A stretch of DNA of 64,000 bases from Coptis chinensis (taxonomy: Eukaryota; Streptophyta; Magnoliopsida; Ranunculales; Ranunculaceae): positions 14,981,501 through 15,045,500 of the forward strand of contig CM027381.1 of NCBI GenBank assembly GCA_015680905.1. The letters are read 5' to 3'. Position 1 is the first letter of the stretch, and each line of letters opens with the position of its first letter. Position numbers and translations under genes: made by a program. Under the pieces are notes generated by a model. The model saw nothing but the letters and a program-made list of their open reading frames with translations. It ran no database searches and was not told the DNA's origin. Of the stretch, positions 24,223 through 34,868 are shown in pieces.

Positions 24223-25152
24223 ATGGTATCTCCTACAATAATACCGGAACAGTCTTTTGAAGATTTGTTCCAAAGCACTACTTATGGTGCTTGGTTTCGC
24301 GAGGCAATCACATACGTAGGCTGGGAACCGCTTATGGTAAGACCTGCTGAACTTTATTCTCCAACACTAGCATCTTATTTTTACGATAACTGTATGTTCT
24401 TTGAGAGACCAGATGGAGAACAAGTGTTCTCCATCAACATTGATGATGAACCAATGGAAATTATCAGGTTCTTGCTAGCATTTGTTCTTGGACTTGCTAT
24501 GCCCGCTGAAATACAAGACCTATGGTGCTATTGGGTAGATAATATGCATGTCTACACTTATGAGTTTTTGCATGAGTCGTATGGGGCAAGCATTTTCCGT
24601 ATCGAGGACCAAGGGGAATATAACGTCGCCTTTGGTAGCCTGTCCATGAACATAGAAACTGTTATGTTTTGGATCATGTTAAACATTTTAGGGGAGTGGC
24701 GTTTTTCTTCTGTAAATGATGCCACTTGCAGCATCTTCCTTGATTTAGCCACGGGACGTATGTGCCATGACCTTCCCAGAACCTTCATGTCTAGTTTAGC
24801 ACGAGCCCATAGCATGAGGCATAAGTACCTTCTTATGCCTGTTCTAATTTCCCGTATTATGCTATGTTTATTTCCTATTTTTGTACACGTTTTACGGATT
24901 GGATTACGGCCGACAATCGCATCGCGACCCACCAATAGTATTATTCGCTCTTTCCGTGCAGTGACTTGGCAAGGGTGGAGGATACAACCTCATCAGGTTG
25001 CACCCTACACCCCGTCAGACCAAGTGGTGCTTAATAGGTTAGCAATAATAGATGATAAATGGCGGGAAGCCTGGCAAATTATCATGGCATGGCAGGACGC
25101 GAAGGAACCTCACTTCTTTATAGAAGAAGAGGATGATGAGGATGATGAATAA
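24223..25152 (+). CDS. Intact accessory ORF of the retroelement, unknown function
   Basis: This 309-residue frame runs from MVSPTIIPEQSFEDLF without interruption, the only long intact ORF in the Athila-like element. It is rich in Trp, Phe and Met, and a hydrophobic segment of about 20 residues (LLMPVLISRIMLCLFPIFVH) may be a membrane span near residues 205-225. It ends in a very acidic tail of Glu and Asp. An open frame extends upstream to 24,121 without ATG, so 24,223 is the first credible start. I do not recognise a family; its place matches the env-like ORF of Athila elements. The acidic tail resembles acidic runs in the ORF at 22,246, so the two may be distant duplicates (inference). Confidence 0.6.
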   Translation: MVSPTIIPEQSFEDLFQSTTYGAWFREAITYVGWEPLMVRPAELYSPTLASYFYDNCMFFERPDGEQVFSINIDDEPMEIIRFLLAFVLGLAMPAEIQDLWCYWVDNMHVYTYEFLHESYGASIFRIEDQGEYNVAFGSLSMNIETVMFWIMLNILGEWRFSSVNDATCSIFLDLATGRMCHDLPRTFMSSLARAHSMRHKYLLMPVLISRIMLCLFPIFVHVLRIGLRPTIASRPTNSIIRSFRAVTWQGWRIQPHQVAPYTPSDQVVLNRLAIIDDKWREAWQIIMAWQDAKEPHFFIEEEDDEDDE

Positions 25153-26906
25153 AGCGGGAGATAAGGTAAGTTTTCACTCTAGTTAGTGTCTGCTTATGTC
25201 CCAAGCAATTTGATTCTTGTTAACCCCATAATGGGAGGAACTCTTATAGAGTTCGTCGGTTTTATATTAGTATGTTTTAACCTTGTTTTGCAGATGTTCT
25301 AGAATTTCACGCGTTTCCATGGTATTTTTCTACCCTCTTTATTTAAATGCTTTGAGGACAAAGCATGCTTCTTGTTTGGGGGGAGCATAGAAACACGTGT
25401 AATTAAGGCATCTGCTAGGATATAAATATGTATAATATGCATTTGTTTTCTAGTTAATATTTCAAAAATTCAAAAATATAAATAAATAAGTTCATGCTAT
25501 ACACTTAGGAATATTGGTATTGTTTTCCTTCTCTATGTTCTTAATAATCTAGAAGTCTCACATAGCTTTTGCATTAGAATAATTTTTAGAAACTTAGGTT
25601 AATATGTAGGTAATCTATAAATATATTACATGACTATCTATGATTGTTAGCAATAAGTTTCAAAAATCTAGGCTAGAGTACTTATTTTACAAATCTGTGA
25701 GAATATAGCCTAAAAAGTCTTATATGAAGCGAAAACATTTGAGAAATGACACAAGGGAGAAGTAAAATCTGGATAGAAAATCACACGTCCACTTGCTTGA
25801 TCACTAAACCATATCCTAAAGCGAGAATTTAGGCCCTCTTTGGATCGATATAGCCAGAAATTCAAACCTATGAATTATTTTCCGCTAGTAAGCCCTCTCC
25901 TGAGCCTTTCTTTAGCCTTTCATAAACCACAAATCCTTTTACCCCTGTTACAAAACAAAACAAAATAAAAATTCAACCTACCCAATTTAGATAAGTCTGA
26001 GAATAGAATGAGGAAGAAAGAAGAAGAGAAAACCTCGTGGTAAACAAAAGTTAGTTAATTGCTTCAGAAAATAAAGAAAAGAAGTTTCCATCCAAAGAAA
26101 AGAAAAATAAAAATAGAAATAAAATAAAAACTCCAAAAAAATAGAATAAAAGGAGTCAAAAGCCAAAGAAAATGAAAAAGAAATATATAGCTAAGGATGG
26201 AAACAAAGTGTATAAGCAAAAGTAAATAACAAGGTTTTCTCTAGTTACATAATATGAAGACTCTATTATCTCAGACTTGTCCTTTTTTAATATACATTTC
26301 CTTCCTTCTTAAACCTTCTCCTAATCCCCGCAACACCTAATAAAGACCTCTAGCTCAATTAGGAATAGGTTAGTGTGATAGTAAGTGGCGATGTGTTTGA
26401 TCGACTCGCTTCCTTGTTGTCATTGAGATTGTAAGGTAAAGTGTGCCCACTGCACACTAGAGTAGCGAAACTTGAGTGGAAAAATCAGAGTGTTGTATCT
26501 TGACTATTATTGTGAGAACCTACTTAAGGACGCTATTCGAGTTTCAAAATGAACCTGCTAGGCATTTCATAGTATTACTCATTGTATATATGTTTATTGT
26601 AGATGATTGATTATTATGCATATATTAGCTTAGGTTTTGACTTGATTACTCTATATGCATTGCTAGTAAGAGGTATAGTTAATTTAGAGCATGAATAAGG
26701 AAACAATAGTTTTATTTCTTAGTCGTTGTAGTATAGATGAAGTTTGTGAGTACCTTCATTCGAAAAACTCTCACGAGGTTATAACTCGTCCCACTAGGGA
26801 ATTCCTAGTGGTTTAAGGCCTTGTTGCATATGGTCAATGCAATTGCACTCAAATAAAACGAGAATAGATAGAACTCCATTTTTGTCACTTATTCTAATTT
26901 CTCATC
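25153..26906 (+). other. 3' non-coding region of the retroelement
   Basis: It contains a hairpin and G-tract (25,347-25,385) and a purine- and A-rich stretch (about 25,920-26,220). No gene was seen. Confidence 0.5.
25347..25385 (+). other. Hairpin plus G-tract, copy 1
   Basis: A perfect 8 bp stem, ATGCTTTG / CAAAGCAT, encloses loop AGGA and is followed by TTTGGGGGGAG. The same architecture recurs at 26,907-26,944 with a different stem sequence. Confidence 0.75.
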
Positions 26907-26944
26907 TTTGCTTGAGGACAAGCAAAATGCTGTTTGGGGTGGTT
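26907..26944 (+). other. Hairpin plus polypurine-like tract just before the 3' LTR
   Basis: A perfect 8 bp stem, TTTGCTTG / CAAGCAAA, with loop AGGA is followed by GTTTGGGGTGGTT directly against the LTR start TGATAAG. The G-rich tract is in the position of the plus-strand primer (polypurine tract). Confidence 0.75.
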
Positions 26945-28503
26945 TGATAAGAGCCCAAAACTATAGTTTTAACCCTCAGAATCCATACTTTTAGACCAAT
27001 TATGTGAGTAATAATTAAGAGTTAATACTGATTACGTGTTTTTATGCGTTCCAGACTTCAAAGTCAATTATGTGCAGAAATGTGCCACTTTGATGAGATA
27101 AAGGAGCAATGGTTGGTTGCTAAGGAGTTCTGTGATTAAAGGCCAAGATTCAAGAAGACAGAGCCTTTATAAATCCTGGTCAAAAGCTGAAAAGTCAACG
27201 CGGACAGAAACATCACACAAAGTCAGCAGAACTTCCAAAGGCCGTATATTTGGACTCAGACCTCGGAATTGTGCTTACCTTATGTCAAAACAACCGGCTC
27301 GGAAAGAGCTTTCCAATGGTCTAAGCCTTGACCCAATCAAAGGAGCAGAAATGGACAAAAAGTCTGTTGAAGCCAACTATAACTGAAGAGGCCTTTTTGG
27401 ACTGAAAGAATTGGGTTTTGGGCCTGATTCTCTGGCCCAAAACATGGCTCCAAGCCCATGCACGATTTTTGGATCTGAAAGTATAAAAACAAGAGTTTGA
27501 CTCTTTGTTAATGGTAGATAGTTAGACCTAGATTAGTTAGCCTCCATTAATTAGTTTTAGAACTTAGTTTTAGAATTTCAATTAGTTAATTAATTAGTTT
27601 TTCATATCTTGTTTTAGATCTAGTTTCATGTTTAATTAATTACTTTAGAACAAAGTAGATTATTAATTTAGTATTTGAATCATTGTTTTATTATTCATTA
27701 GATTAATAAAATAGTGTTCTTGGTAATCTAGTTTCATTTTCCATTTACTTATTTAGTTCAATACACGTAATTAATTATTTGTCTTCATTAGATTGAATAG
27801 ATTTTTTGCATGAGTAGTTTCCATTTGAGTTTAAATAAGCAAAGTTTCAATCTTTATATCATGTCTTGTTCGAATTTGATTGGGAATGATAGCGTGATGA
27901 TTCTCGGCTAAACCTCCATTAGAGGGGGTTGAGAAGCCTTGATGAAAGCTTGATTCCGATTATCGTAGAGTCATCGTAATTTCCTTTCCACTCTAGAAAT
28001 GATTAGTTCACCATGAGAATGGGTGTAGTCGTTCACATGCTAGTTATGAATTGGTAGAAATGCCATGTGTAATTAGGGATTAGGAATAACCCAGTTGTTC
28101 TCACGAAGGCGATTCAATTCGGATTCTGACGATTAAGTCGTTAGTGGATTAAGTTGAGCTAAGGTGGAATCAATCCCCCTCTAACTCCTTATCATAGAAT
28201 CGACGTAGTATTCCCATAGTTGTTTAAATTGTCGACTAGTTGCATCTTGTGGGTAGTTGCATCGTAGTCTAGTTATCATTTCGTAAATCTCTCATTAGAC
28301 TTTAGTTAAGATTATTTATACGTAGAGAACATTACTTTGTGAAAGAACTAGGAGTGGAACGAATCATCTACTCCACTATATCTCAATAGGATTGAGAGTA
28401 GAAATCTTTGATAAATTAGGCACGTATTTAAGTTTTAGTTTACTTACATTTTGAGTTTTATCGTTCATTTCGTAGGTAAACTATATCATTTTTATGTTTA
28501 TCA
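26945..28503 (+). repeat. 3' LTR of the Athila-like element (complete, 1,559 bp)
   Basis: It starts TGATAAGAGCCC and ends TTTATCA. Its last 927 bp match 1-927. The last base of the element is taken as 28,503; the next five bases, ATGCT, would be the target duplication, but the partner lies outside the window. Confidence 0.9.
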
Positions 28504-28615
28504 ATGCTCTTGGATCACAAGTTGCTTAGACAAAGCACTTAGTATTGAAAGGCATTGAAGTAATTTCATTAAGTTTTAATTTATTTTGAAGTACTTTAAA
28601 ATATTTTTGTGTGTG

Positions 28616-28618
<3 letters not shown>

Positions 28619-28658
<40 letters not shown>
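28619..28658. repeat. Poly-T tract of about 40 bases
   Basis: An uninterrupted T run, just upstream of the first CACTA exon seen. Confidence 0.95.
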
Positions 28659-28659
<1 letters not shown>

Positions 28660-29164
28660 AGTTCTAAATATTCTCACCTAAAATTTGTTGAAGACCAAAA
28701 AGGCTAATTCTCTGATACCAGCAAAAAATTATAAAAAGGAAACTACTGAAGTAACAAGTCGTGCACCAGTACGAAATCATACATTGGATCTTGGAAAGGT
28801 GAATACTAATGCTCGAATCCTTGTTTTATGTTGTATTTGCAATTAACCCATTATGACTTTACAATTCATCTTAGGGCCGGAGTTGCAGTTTGGCTGTGGA
28901 TTTCAAATCCAATGTTGTTGCTAAGGGTATAGTCTATGAGGAGCTTGGACCGAAACTAAGTTGCACAATGTTCCCTTAGGGCAATACAACTCACATGTAG
29001 CAGTTGGGAAGATTTTGGAAGGTAAAGAACAAGCTCTTCTTCCTGTACCAGTTGGTGATAAGTTGAAATTTGTGGAAGACGCTATTGGATCACATGTTTC
29101 TTGGCCCAGGGAATTAGTGGTGAAAGCCAACCAGGTAAAAATATTGATGATTGTAAATTTATAA

Positions 29165-29460
29165 GAATCCCCCTTTAGGATCGGACCTCTCCCTTTCTCT
29201 GTCTAGCTCCCTCTATTTATACATTTCTTCCTTCTAATCCACCTCATGATCCTTACACAACTCAACATTCCACCTCCAATTTGTGTAGATGTGCATCTGG
29301 CACTTCCACTCCACGTACACTACAGGCCATAACTTAGCCCACTGCAGGACACTTCAAGCCACTGTCGGCCCACCTACAGACCACTTCCAGTCCACGTACA
29401 CATAGGCCATGTTGCGGCCACCCTTGCTAGACATGACATTATAATTTTTTATGCTTATCT
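29165..29460. other. Intron or insertion within the CACTA ORF
   Basis: Pyrimidine-rich sequence with repeated CCACTTCCA / CCACGTACAC / GGCCA words. No coding signal. It separates exon-like parts of the CACTA ORF. Confidence 0.3.
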
Positions 29461-30362
29461 TTTATTCTTCGGTTTCTAAATCAAGAAAAAATAGGGCAAC
29501 CGAGTAAAAGTAAAGGCGAAAAAACTAAGTCAGCTAGCCACAGCAAAGGAAGCAATCTATGCACTTCCTTTGGTGCCATGATTGGTACAATTATTCAAAG
29601 TGGTTGACTTAAGTTTCCATATGGACAAGAATTATTCGGAGATAACATAGAGTTTTCATACATAGAGACAAATGACGTGAAGGATGTTTGTAATCTTGAA
29701 TCTGTCGAGTCTCCTTGTATGGTTGCATATATGAGGTGATAAAACTTATGTTGTTACTAACTATTTTATTGAATGTTTACTGCGCTTATAAAATGAGTTG
29801 TGTTTTCACATTTCAGATGCTTGTATGAGAAATTTGTTTGTTCTAGAGATGGATATTTATTTGTCAACCCGGCTGTCTTTAGTGTTGCGGATTCAAAAGA
29901 AAAAACTAAACTTGTTCTTGATAGATTGAGGGAAGCAAACATGAATGAAATTGTTTTCATTCCTTACAACCCATGGTATGGACATATATTATATTGGTTT
30001 TGTTGAACTCATATTTGGTTACAATTACATATTAAATGCTAGTTAATAACTTGTTTGGTTTTAGCTTCCATTGGATTGTGATTGTCATCGACTTGTCTAG
30101 TATGGATATTTATTGGTTGGATTCGTTACATGGCAAATGCACCGGTGACATGAAAATCATTATCAACATGTACATAACTATTTCCATGTGCATTTATTGG
30201 TATACTTTTTTTATTATATATGTAGACTTTTTTATTTCTTATATTGACATTAATTACTTAAATTTTTAACTTGAAGTGCGTTGATAGCTTTAAAAGGGAT
30301 CCAAGTGAATAGAAGTTCTCAAAAACCATGTTGGCACCACATCAAGGTAAACGATTACAGTT

Positions 30363-30785
30363 ACTTTTTTTTTTTTTGATAAGCAAGCGAGGTTGTTTGA
30401 GAGGTCCCCTACCCCTTTTCATTAATAATTGTAAAAATTGTATTACATCCTAGAATACACTTTCCCCATAGCATCATCATAGACTATTTTCTTTATATCC
30501 TCAGAAAATGAGCTAGGGATAACTTCTATGTATCTTACATCGGGTACATTACTTGCTAAAGCATCAGCTAATTTATTACATTCTCTATAAACATGCCTTA
30601 TAGAAAACATTTCCATTTGACCCATAAGTTCCAATGCATCTGTAAGCTTCCTTGCTTGCCATGGGGTGTTGCTCCTATTTTTAGTGAAGGAGATAACATT
30701 TGTAGAGTCTATCCTTGCCTCCATTCTTCTTATGTTGTATTGTTTAGCTAGCTTTAGCCCTTGATACAGGCCCTGCAATTCTATA
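30363..30785 (-). mobile_element. 3' end of a LINE retrotransposon with RNase H domain
   Basis: On the minus strand ELIELQGLYQGLKLAKQY, then IDSTNVISF and ECNKLADALASN give the RNase H-like domain typical of plant L1-type LINEs (30,443-30,793). The T run at 30,365-30,377 is the poly-A tail read on the minus strand. The copy is heavily 5'-truncated and sits in an intron-like gap of the CACTA ORF. Confidence 0.75.
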
Positions 30786-32606
30786 AGCTCCACAATAAGA
30801 AGTTGAAGACGCTTGAAACCTTCACCCTTTCCGACTTCATGCTAATCTAACCAGCAAACTATGATATCATGCATGGGACCTGGGCCTTGCGAAATATCTT
30901 CTACATCCATGTTACAACCTGAATTCTTTGACTTGGCATTATTAAAATCCATATTTCCAACAGTTGTCCCACCAAAAAGATGTTTGGAGTCAATGCCCAA
31001 CTTATTCTTCCCTCAAGGAAAACACACGCTTAGTTGAGCCAGAGTTGCAGTCTCGAAAGAGACCTCCCTCACTAACTGGCTTCCTTACAACTGGAAGAAT
31101 TGGACACGAAAGTGCCTATGTAGTATGCAGAAAAAATTGTACCCTGACATCACAGTTAACCAATATGACAGCAATAACCACATTCAGGCAAGGAAACCCA
31201 ACAACCAACTAGCCCGAGACTGAAAAGACTACACTAGAAGACCAAGGGCCTTACAAAATAAGGGCTCACAGCTTCCCCTTCACCACATATGCTCTCCACC
31301 GTAGAGCACGCCATCTCTTCTACGCTAAGACGACTGCCCTCAGGTACTTGACTGAACAAGGTCAACTCCGCAACTCATAGTAGATTGAATGAGTGGTTCG
31401 TTGTACCACTGATACTGCCTTAACAGCTACTTGTGGGGAGCTTCTCGGCTCATCACCTCTACGTTCTCGAACTATAGCAGCCTTTTCCACAGTAGTGAGA
31501 TATCCCCTAGTAGTTTCATACCTCGGCACGAGATATTCATCCAATCGGACCTACCAGGGAAAGGGACCCACACAACCCGACTGTGTGTCTTAACATCAAA
31601 TACATCTGCGATTTAGCAGGGGTTCTTCCTTACCAAAAGTAAGGATGACAAGAGTTCCTGCCTAAGCATCAAACCAATATCCGATCAACGCACTTTGACG
31701 CCTATGGGATATACCTCTCAAAACGAGAGGAAGCTAATCCATCCGATCTACATTACATAGACCGCCGGTCAAAATTGCTACGTAGGACCCTTTCAAACCT
31801 GCTATCCCTGTAGATTGAGCTAATAAATTACATGCAAGTTATTGATAACACCCTAGCCAAGAACCCTTCGTAGAACTCTTGAATGACTCGGAGACCAGAA
31901 AAAGTAAACATGATCCATCCTTAGGTTAGGTACTACTCTGGTTGGTTTATTCCTTTTGCGAATCGAGAAATGTGAGGATCGCTTACCTGACGCTTTCTTC
32001 CAGTATAGAGAAAGACAAGGGACACACGAAACAAGATAACTATTCGCTACCAAAAGTCTTCCCCATCTCCTAAATCAAGAGAGGATCACATAACATTACT
32101 GGCTAGCACCTTTGGGAACTTTTTCGGTTCCTGCAGGTATGCTTTCCTTGGAAGGCGCAGAACCAAGCATAGCTTCCATCTGCAACTTCAAAAGTAGAAC
32201 TGCAGTATATACTTATGAATAGTCTTTTCTGCCAGTGAGTTTCAGTCCAGGAAGAAGAGTAGTCCGGCGATCTCTAAAATCACAGGTTGCCCAGTCACAA
32301 AGGAAAAAAATAGAACACACCAGTGACAAGCTTACTATACCTATCCACTTCAAGGATGCTCGTAAGCAAGGACTAACTTCAGCAATCCAGACTTCCTTAC
32401 CACCACTGTCACAAAGATCCTCGAAGAGATAACTATAAGCCTCTCTAACGTCTCCCACAATCAGAGCTTTATCTAGAGCCTGTATAGCTTTAGCTAGCCA
32501 CACCACTACCTTGAGCTCCAGGGCTTACAGCCTTGACAAGATTGTCCACACATTTATGAAGAGACGAAACAGGTTCATCGAAGGATAAGAACTTACAAAG
32601 AACTGG
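30786..32606. other. 1.8 kb insertion flanked by a 22 bp direct repeat, organelle-like sequence
   Basis: TTGATACAGGCCCTGCAATTCT occurs both just inside the LINE (complement side, about 30,762-30,783) and at 32,608-32,629. From about 30,960 the sequence is unlike the AT-rich surroundings and has no transposon motif; its texture resembles plant mitochondrial DNA. No organelle gene was recognised, and the origin is open. Confidence 0.35.
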
Positions 32607-33059
32607 TTGATACAGGCCCTGCAATTCTTATTGTGAAACCCTTGCCTCCGATTGTGTTTTTTCTATTTAGAACTAATTTTTTGTGAAAATACAGTTTTGC
32701 CCCTAATAAGTAATTCTCCCTTTAGTTCAATTTGATATTTTTGCAGGGCCCTCTCCAACCAGATGGTAAACAATGTGGTATTCATGCAATGCGCTTTATG
32801 CGAGACATAATGAGCGATCCTTCTCCTTTGCTATTGAAAGTAAATAAAATACCTCTCACATTTTAACTTAATTTATGCTTTTGATATCTTTAGCAACTCT
32901 GTTTTTAACTTTTTTTTATTCTCTATTTTGCAAAATATTAAACTTGTTTCTTATATTCCAGATAAAAAATCTTACCAATAAAAAGGCCTTGACCGACAAG
33001 GAGATAAATGAAGTTCGAATGGATTTTGTTATATTCATCCAAGAATGTATTATGAACTG

Positions 33060-33386
33060 AAGATGAACCATAAGGCTGAAGACATATATGTGGGTGATCG
33101 AATTTGATGAGATTAGGTTATTTTTTCATTTGGATTTAGATTAGCCTGATTATATTTATATGAATTTGATTGGAAATGCGTTATTTATTTCATTACGTTT
33201 TATGATTAAGTACAAATATATATTAGTTATCCAATGGGATTGGAATGTTTCAATGAAATTAGCAATATATATGAGTGTTATTTGAAATTTAATGGATCAT
33301 ATTCAGATATGTAGTTTATTCAGGTGTGTAGTTTACTGCAGGTCCCCAATTTTGGGGGTTTTTATATATATTTACGTTTTTTTTTT

Positions 33387-33454
<68 letters not shown>

Positions 33455-33479
33455 CAATCGTTTTACCAAATCGTCATGA
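33060..33479. other. CACTA 3' non-coding region with (AT)n microsatellite
   Basis: No gene was seen after the Ulp1-like stop. A long (AT)n run lies at about 33,393-33,448. Confidence 0.6.
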
Positions 33480-33834
33480 CTAATGGTACTTTTTATGACC
33501 GTTAAAAATGATGAATGCATAACAGTTTATTTGAAACTGTCACAAATAATATGATTTGTTGTGACGTTTTTTGAGCAATTGTTACTGTTTTTTTATGGTT
33601 TTATGACCGTTAAAAAGGATAAATGCATAACCGTTTATTTAAAACCGTCACAAATGATATGATTTGTTGTGACGGTTTTTGAGCAATTGTTACCGTTTTT
33701 TATGGTAGAGAGAGGCTAGTTTGGAACAAATATTTGTGACGGTTTTGGGGAAAAAATAAATGACTCTCACTCGGTCACGGTTTTGGAAAAAAAAAAACGT
33801 CACAAAAGACTTTTTGTAACTGTTTTTAACAGTG
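33480..33834 (-). repeat. CACTA subterminal repeats and 3' terminus
   Basis: ACCGTCACAAAT and TTGTGACGGTTTT words are repeated on both strands, including a duplicated unit of about 110 bp (33,497 and 33,605). The end reads GTTTTTAACAGTG, the complement of a CACTG-type terminus, at 33,834. Short inverted subterminal words are a hallmark of CACTA elements. Confidence 0.75.
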
Positions 33835-34059
33835 ATATAAAGCCTTTTTTTTATTGAATTTTAACAAACAAGAATATAAACTCCTAGCAAAAATCGTCTT
33901 CTTACAGCACGACTTCTCACAAATTTGTTTGACATACATTTGTTTTGCTTATGCCATCTAGTAAGATAAAATATACAAATTGTAAACAAAATGAAACACA
34001 AATTTAAATCAACAATACTAGCGAATTTACAATAAGTACTTACAATATGTGATTCATTT

Positions 34060-34332
34060 GCCCTAGAAATGTTAAAAGATTCAGCCTGATGGATACAACC
34101 ACGAAACAAAGTTATAGCTTTGTCGATCATTCACCAATGACCTTCTAAGCTTTCCTTGGTTCAATAAATATAACAGTACTTCAATCTCTTTGTCTCATAG
34201 TGATTTGCAATATTGTCCCAAATCATGTTGTAGGACTGGTTGATCCAAGTGATTGGATCAATTGAAAATTGTAACCATGCTTCAATCAAAATTGTATCTT
34301 CCATTGGGTTAAACGAGGATTTCCTAGACATT
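34060..34332 (-). pseudogene. PIF/Harbinger ORF1-like (Myb/SANT-type) fragment
   Basis: The minus strand reads MSRKSSFNPMEDTILIEAW, WINQSYNMIWDNIANHYE, a stop, ESLEGHW, a stop, and AITLFRGCIHQAESFN. This follows the trihelix/SANT DNA-binding pattern of plant Harbinger ORF1 proteins and their derivatives annotated as 'no apical meristem-associated'. Two stop codons break it. No matching DDE transposase was found nearby. Confidence 0.65.
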
Positions 34333-34507
34333 GCTATAAAACAAAATTAATATTAAATGAGAAAAAAACAGAGAGAGTGAGAAGTTTTTTTTTTTTGTTA
34401 TCTCAAAGAAAATGAGAAATTGGTGTGAATTGTATGATGAGAATGGATACGTATTTATAACTAAGAAATATATTATACTATTAGATATGTTATCATTACA
34501 AATTATT
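34333..34507. other. Upstream of the Harbinger-like fragment
   Basis: AT-rich; nothing recognised. Confidence 0.4.
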
Positions 34508-34666
34508 AGATATGTTATCTTCACAAGATTTTCAATATCCAATCTCCCATCTCTAATAAATAAGGAGCGACAAAAGTGTATGTGCTTGATATGTTATCTT
34601 TATAGGATTTCCAATATCCAATCTCCCATCTCTAATAACTAAGGAGCGACAAAAATGTATGTGCTT
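34508..34666. repeat. 79-80 bp tandem duplication
   Basis: Two consecutive copies start ATATGTTATCTT and share CCAATATCCAATCTCCCAT-like and AAGGAGCGACAAAA blocks, with few differences. Confidence 0.85.
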
Positions 34667-34868
34667 GATGCTTATCTAAATTATTTCTACTCTTTTGGCT
34701 GTGAAGTCAAGTCAGGAAATAAATGTGTTGGATGCTCCAATCTCCATTATCCATTATTATCCAATCTCGAATATGTATGTTCGTAACAGTTAAGCTATGA
34801 TACCACACATACGAAACAAAATTTAGTAATATGCATAACAATTAAGTTAATATATACTTAAGTCCACG

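Larger units (their letters stand above)
28681..33059 (+). pseudogene. CACTA-element ORF with Ulp1-like protease domain, broken
   Basis: Exon-like parts appear in family order: NLLKTKKANSLIPAK (28,684-28,797); SCSLAVDFKSNVVAKGIVYE, then after a frameshift HNVPLGQYNSHVAVGKI and AIGSHVSWPRELVVKANQ (28,874-29,134); ESVESPCMVAYMR (about 29,700-29,738); CLYEKFVCSRDGYLFVNPAVF (29,818-29,880); the protease His-Trp (FHWIVIVIDL) and WLDS (30,061-30,130); QPDGKQCGIHAMRFM with the catalytic Cys (about 32,757-32,800); and a tail ending at 33,059. This is the Ulp1/SUMO-protease-like ORF carried by many plant CACTA elements. The frameshift near 28,965 and the insertions between 30,345 and 32,690 make it non-functional. 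Confidence 0.75.

Noticed and set aside
22246-25152. Envelope protein genes of an endogenous retrovirus
   Set aside because: No signal peptide, cleavage site or fusion region was seen; only the position resembles env-like ORFs of Athila elements, so function was left open.
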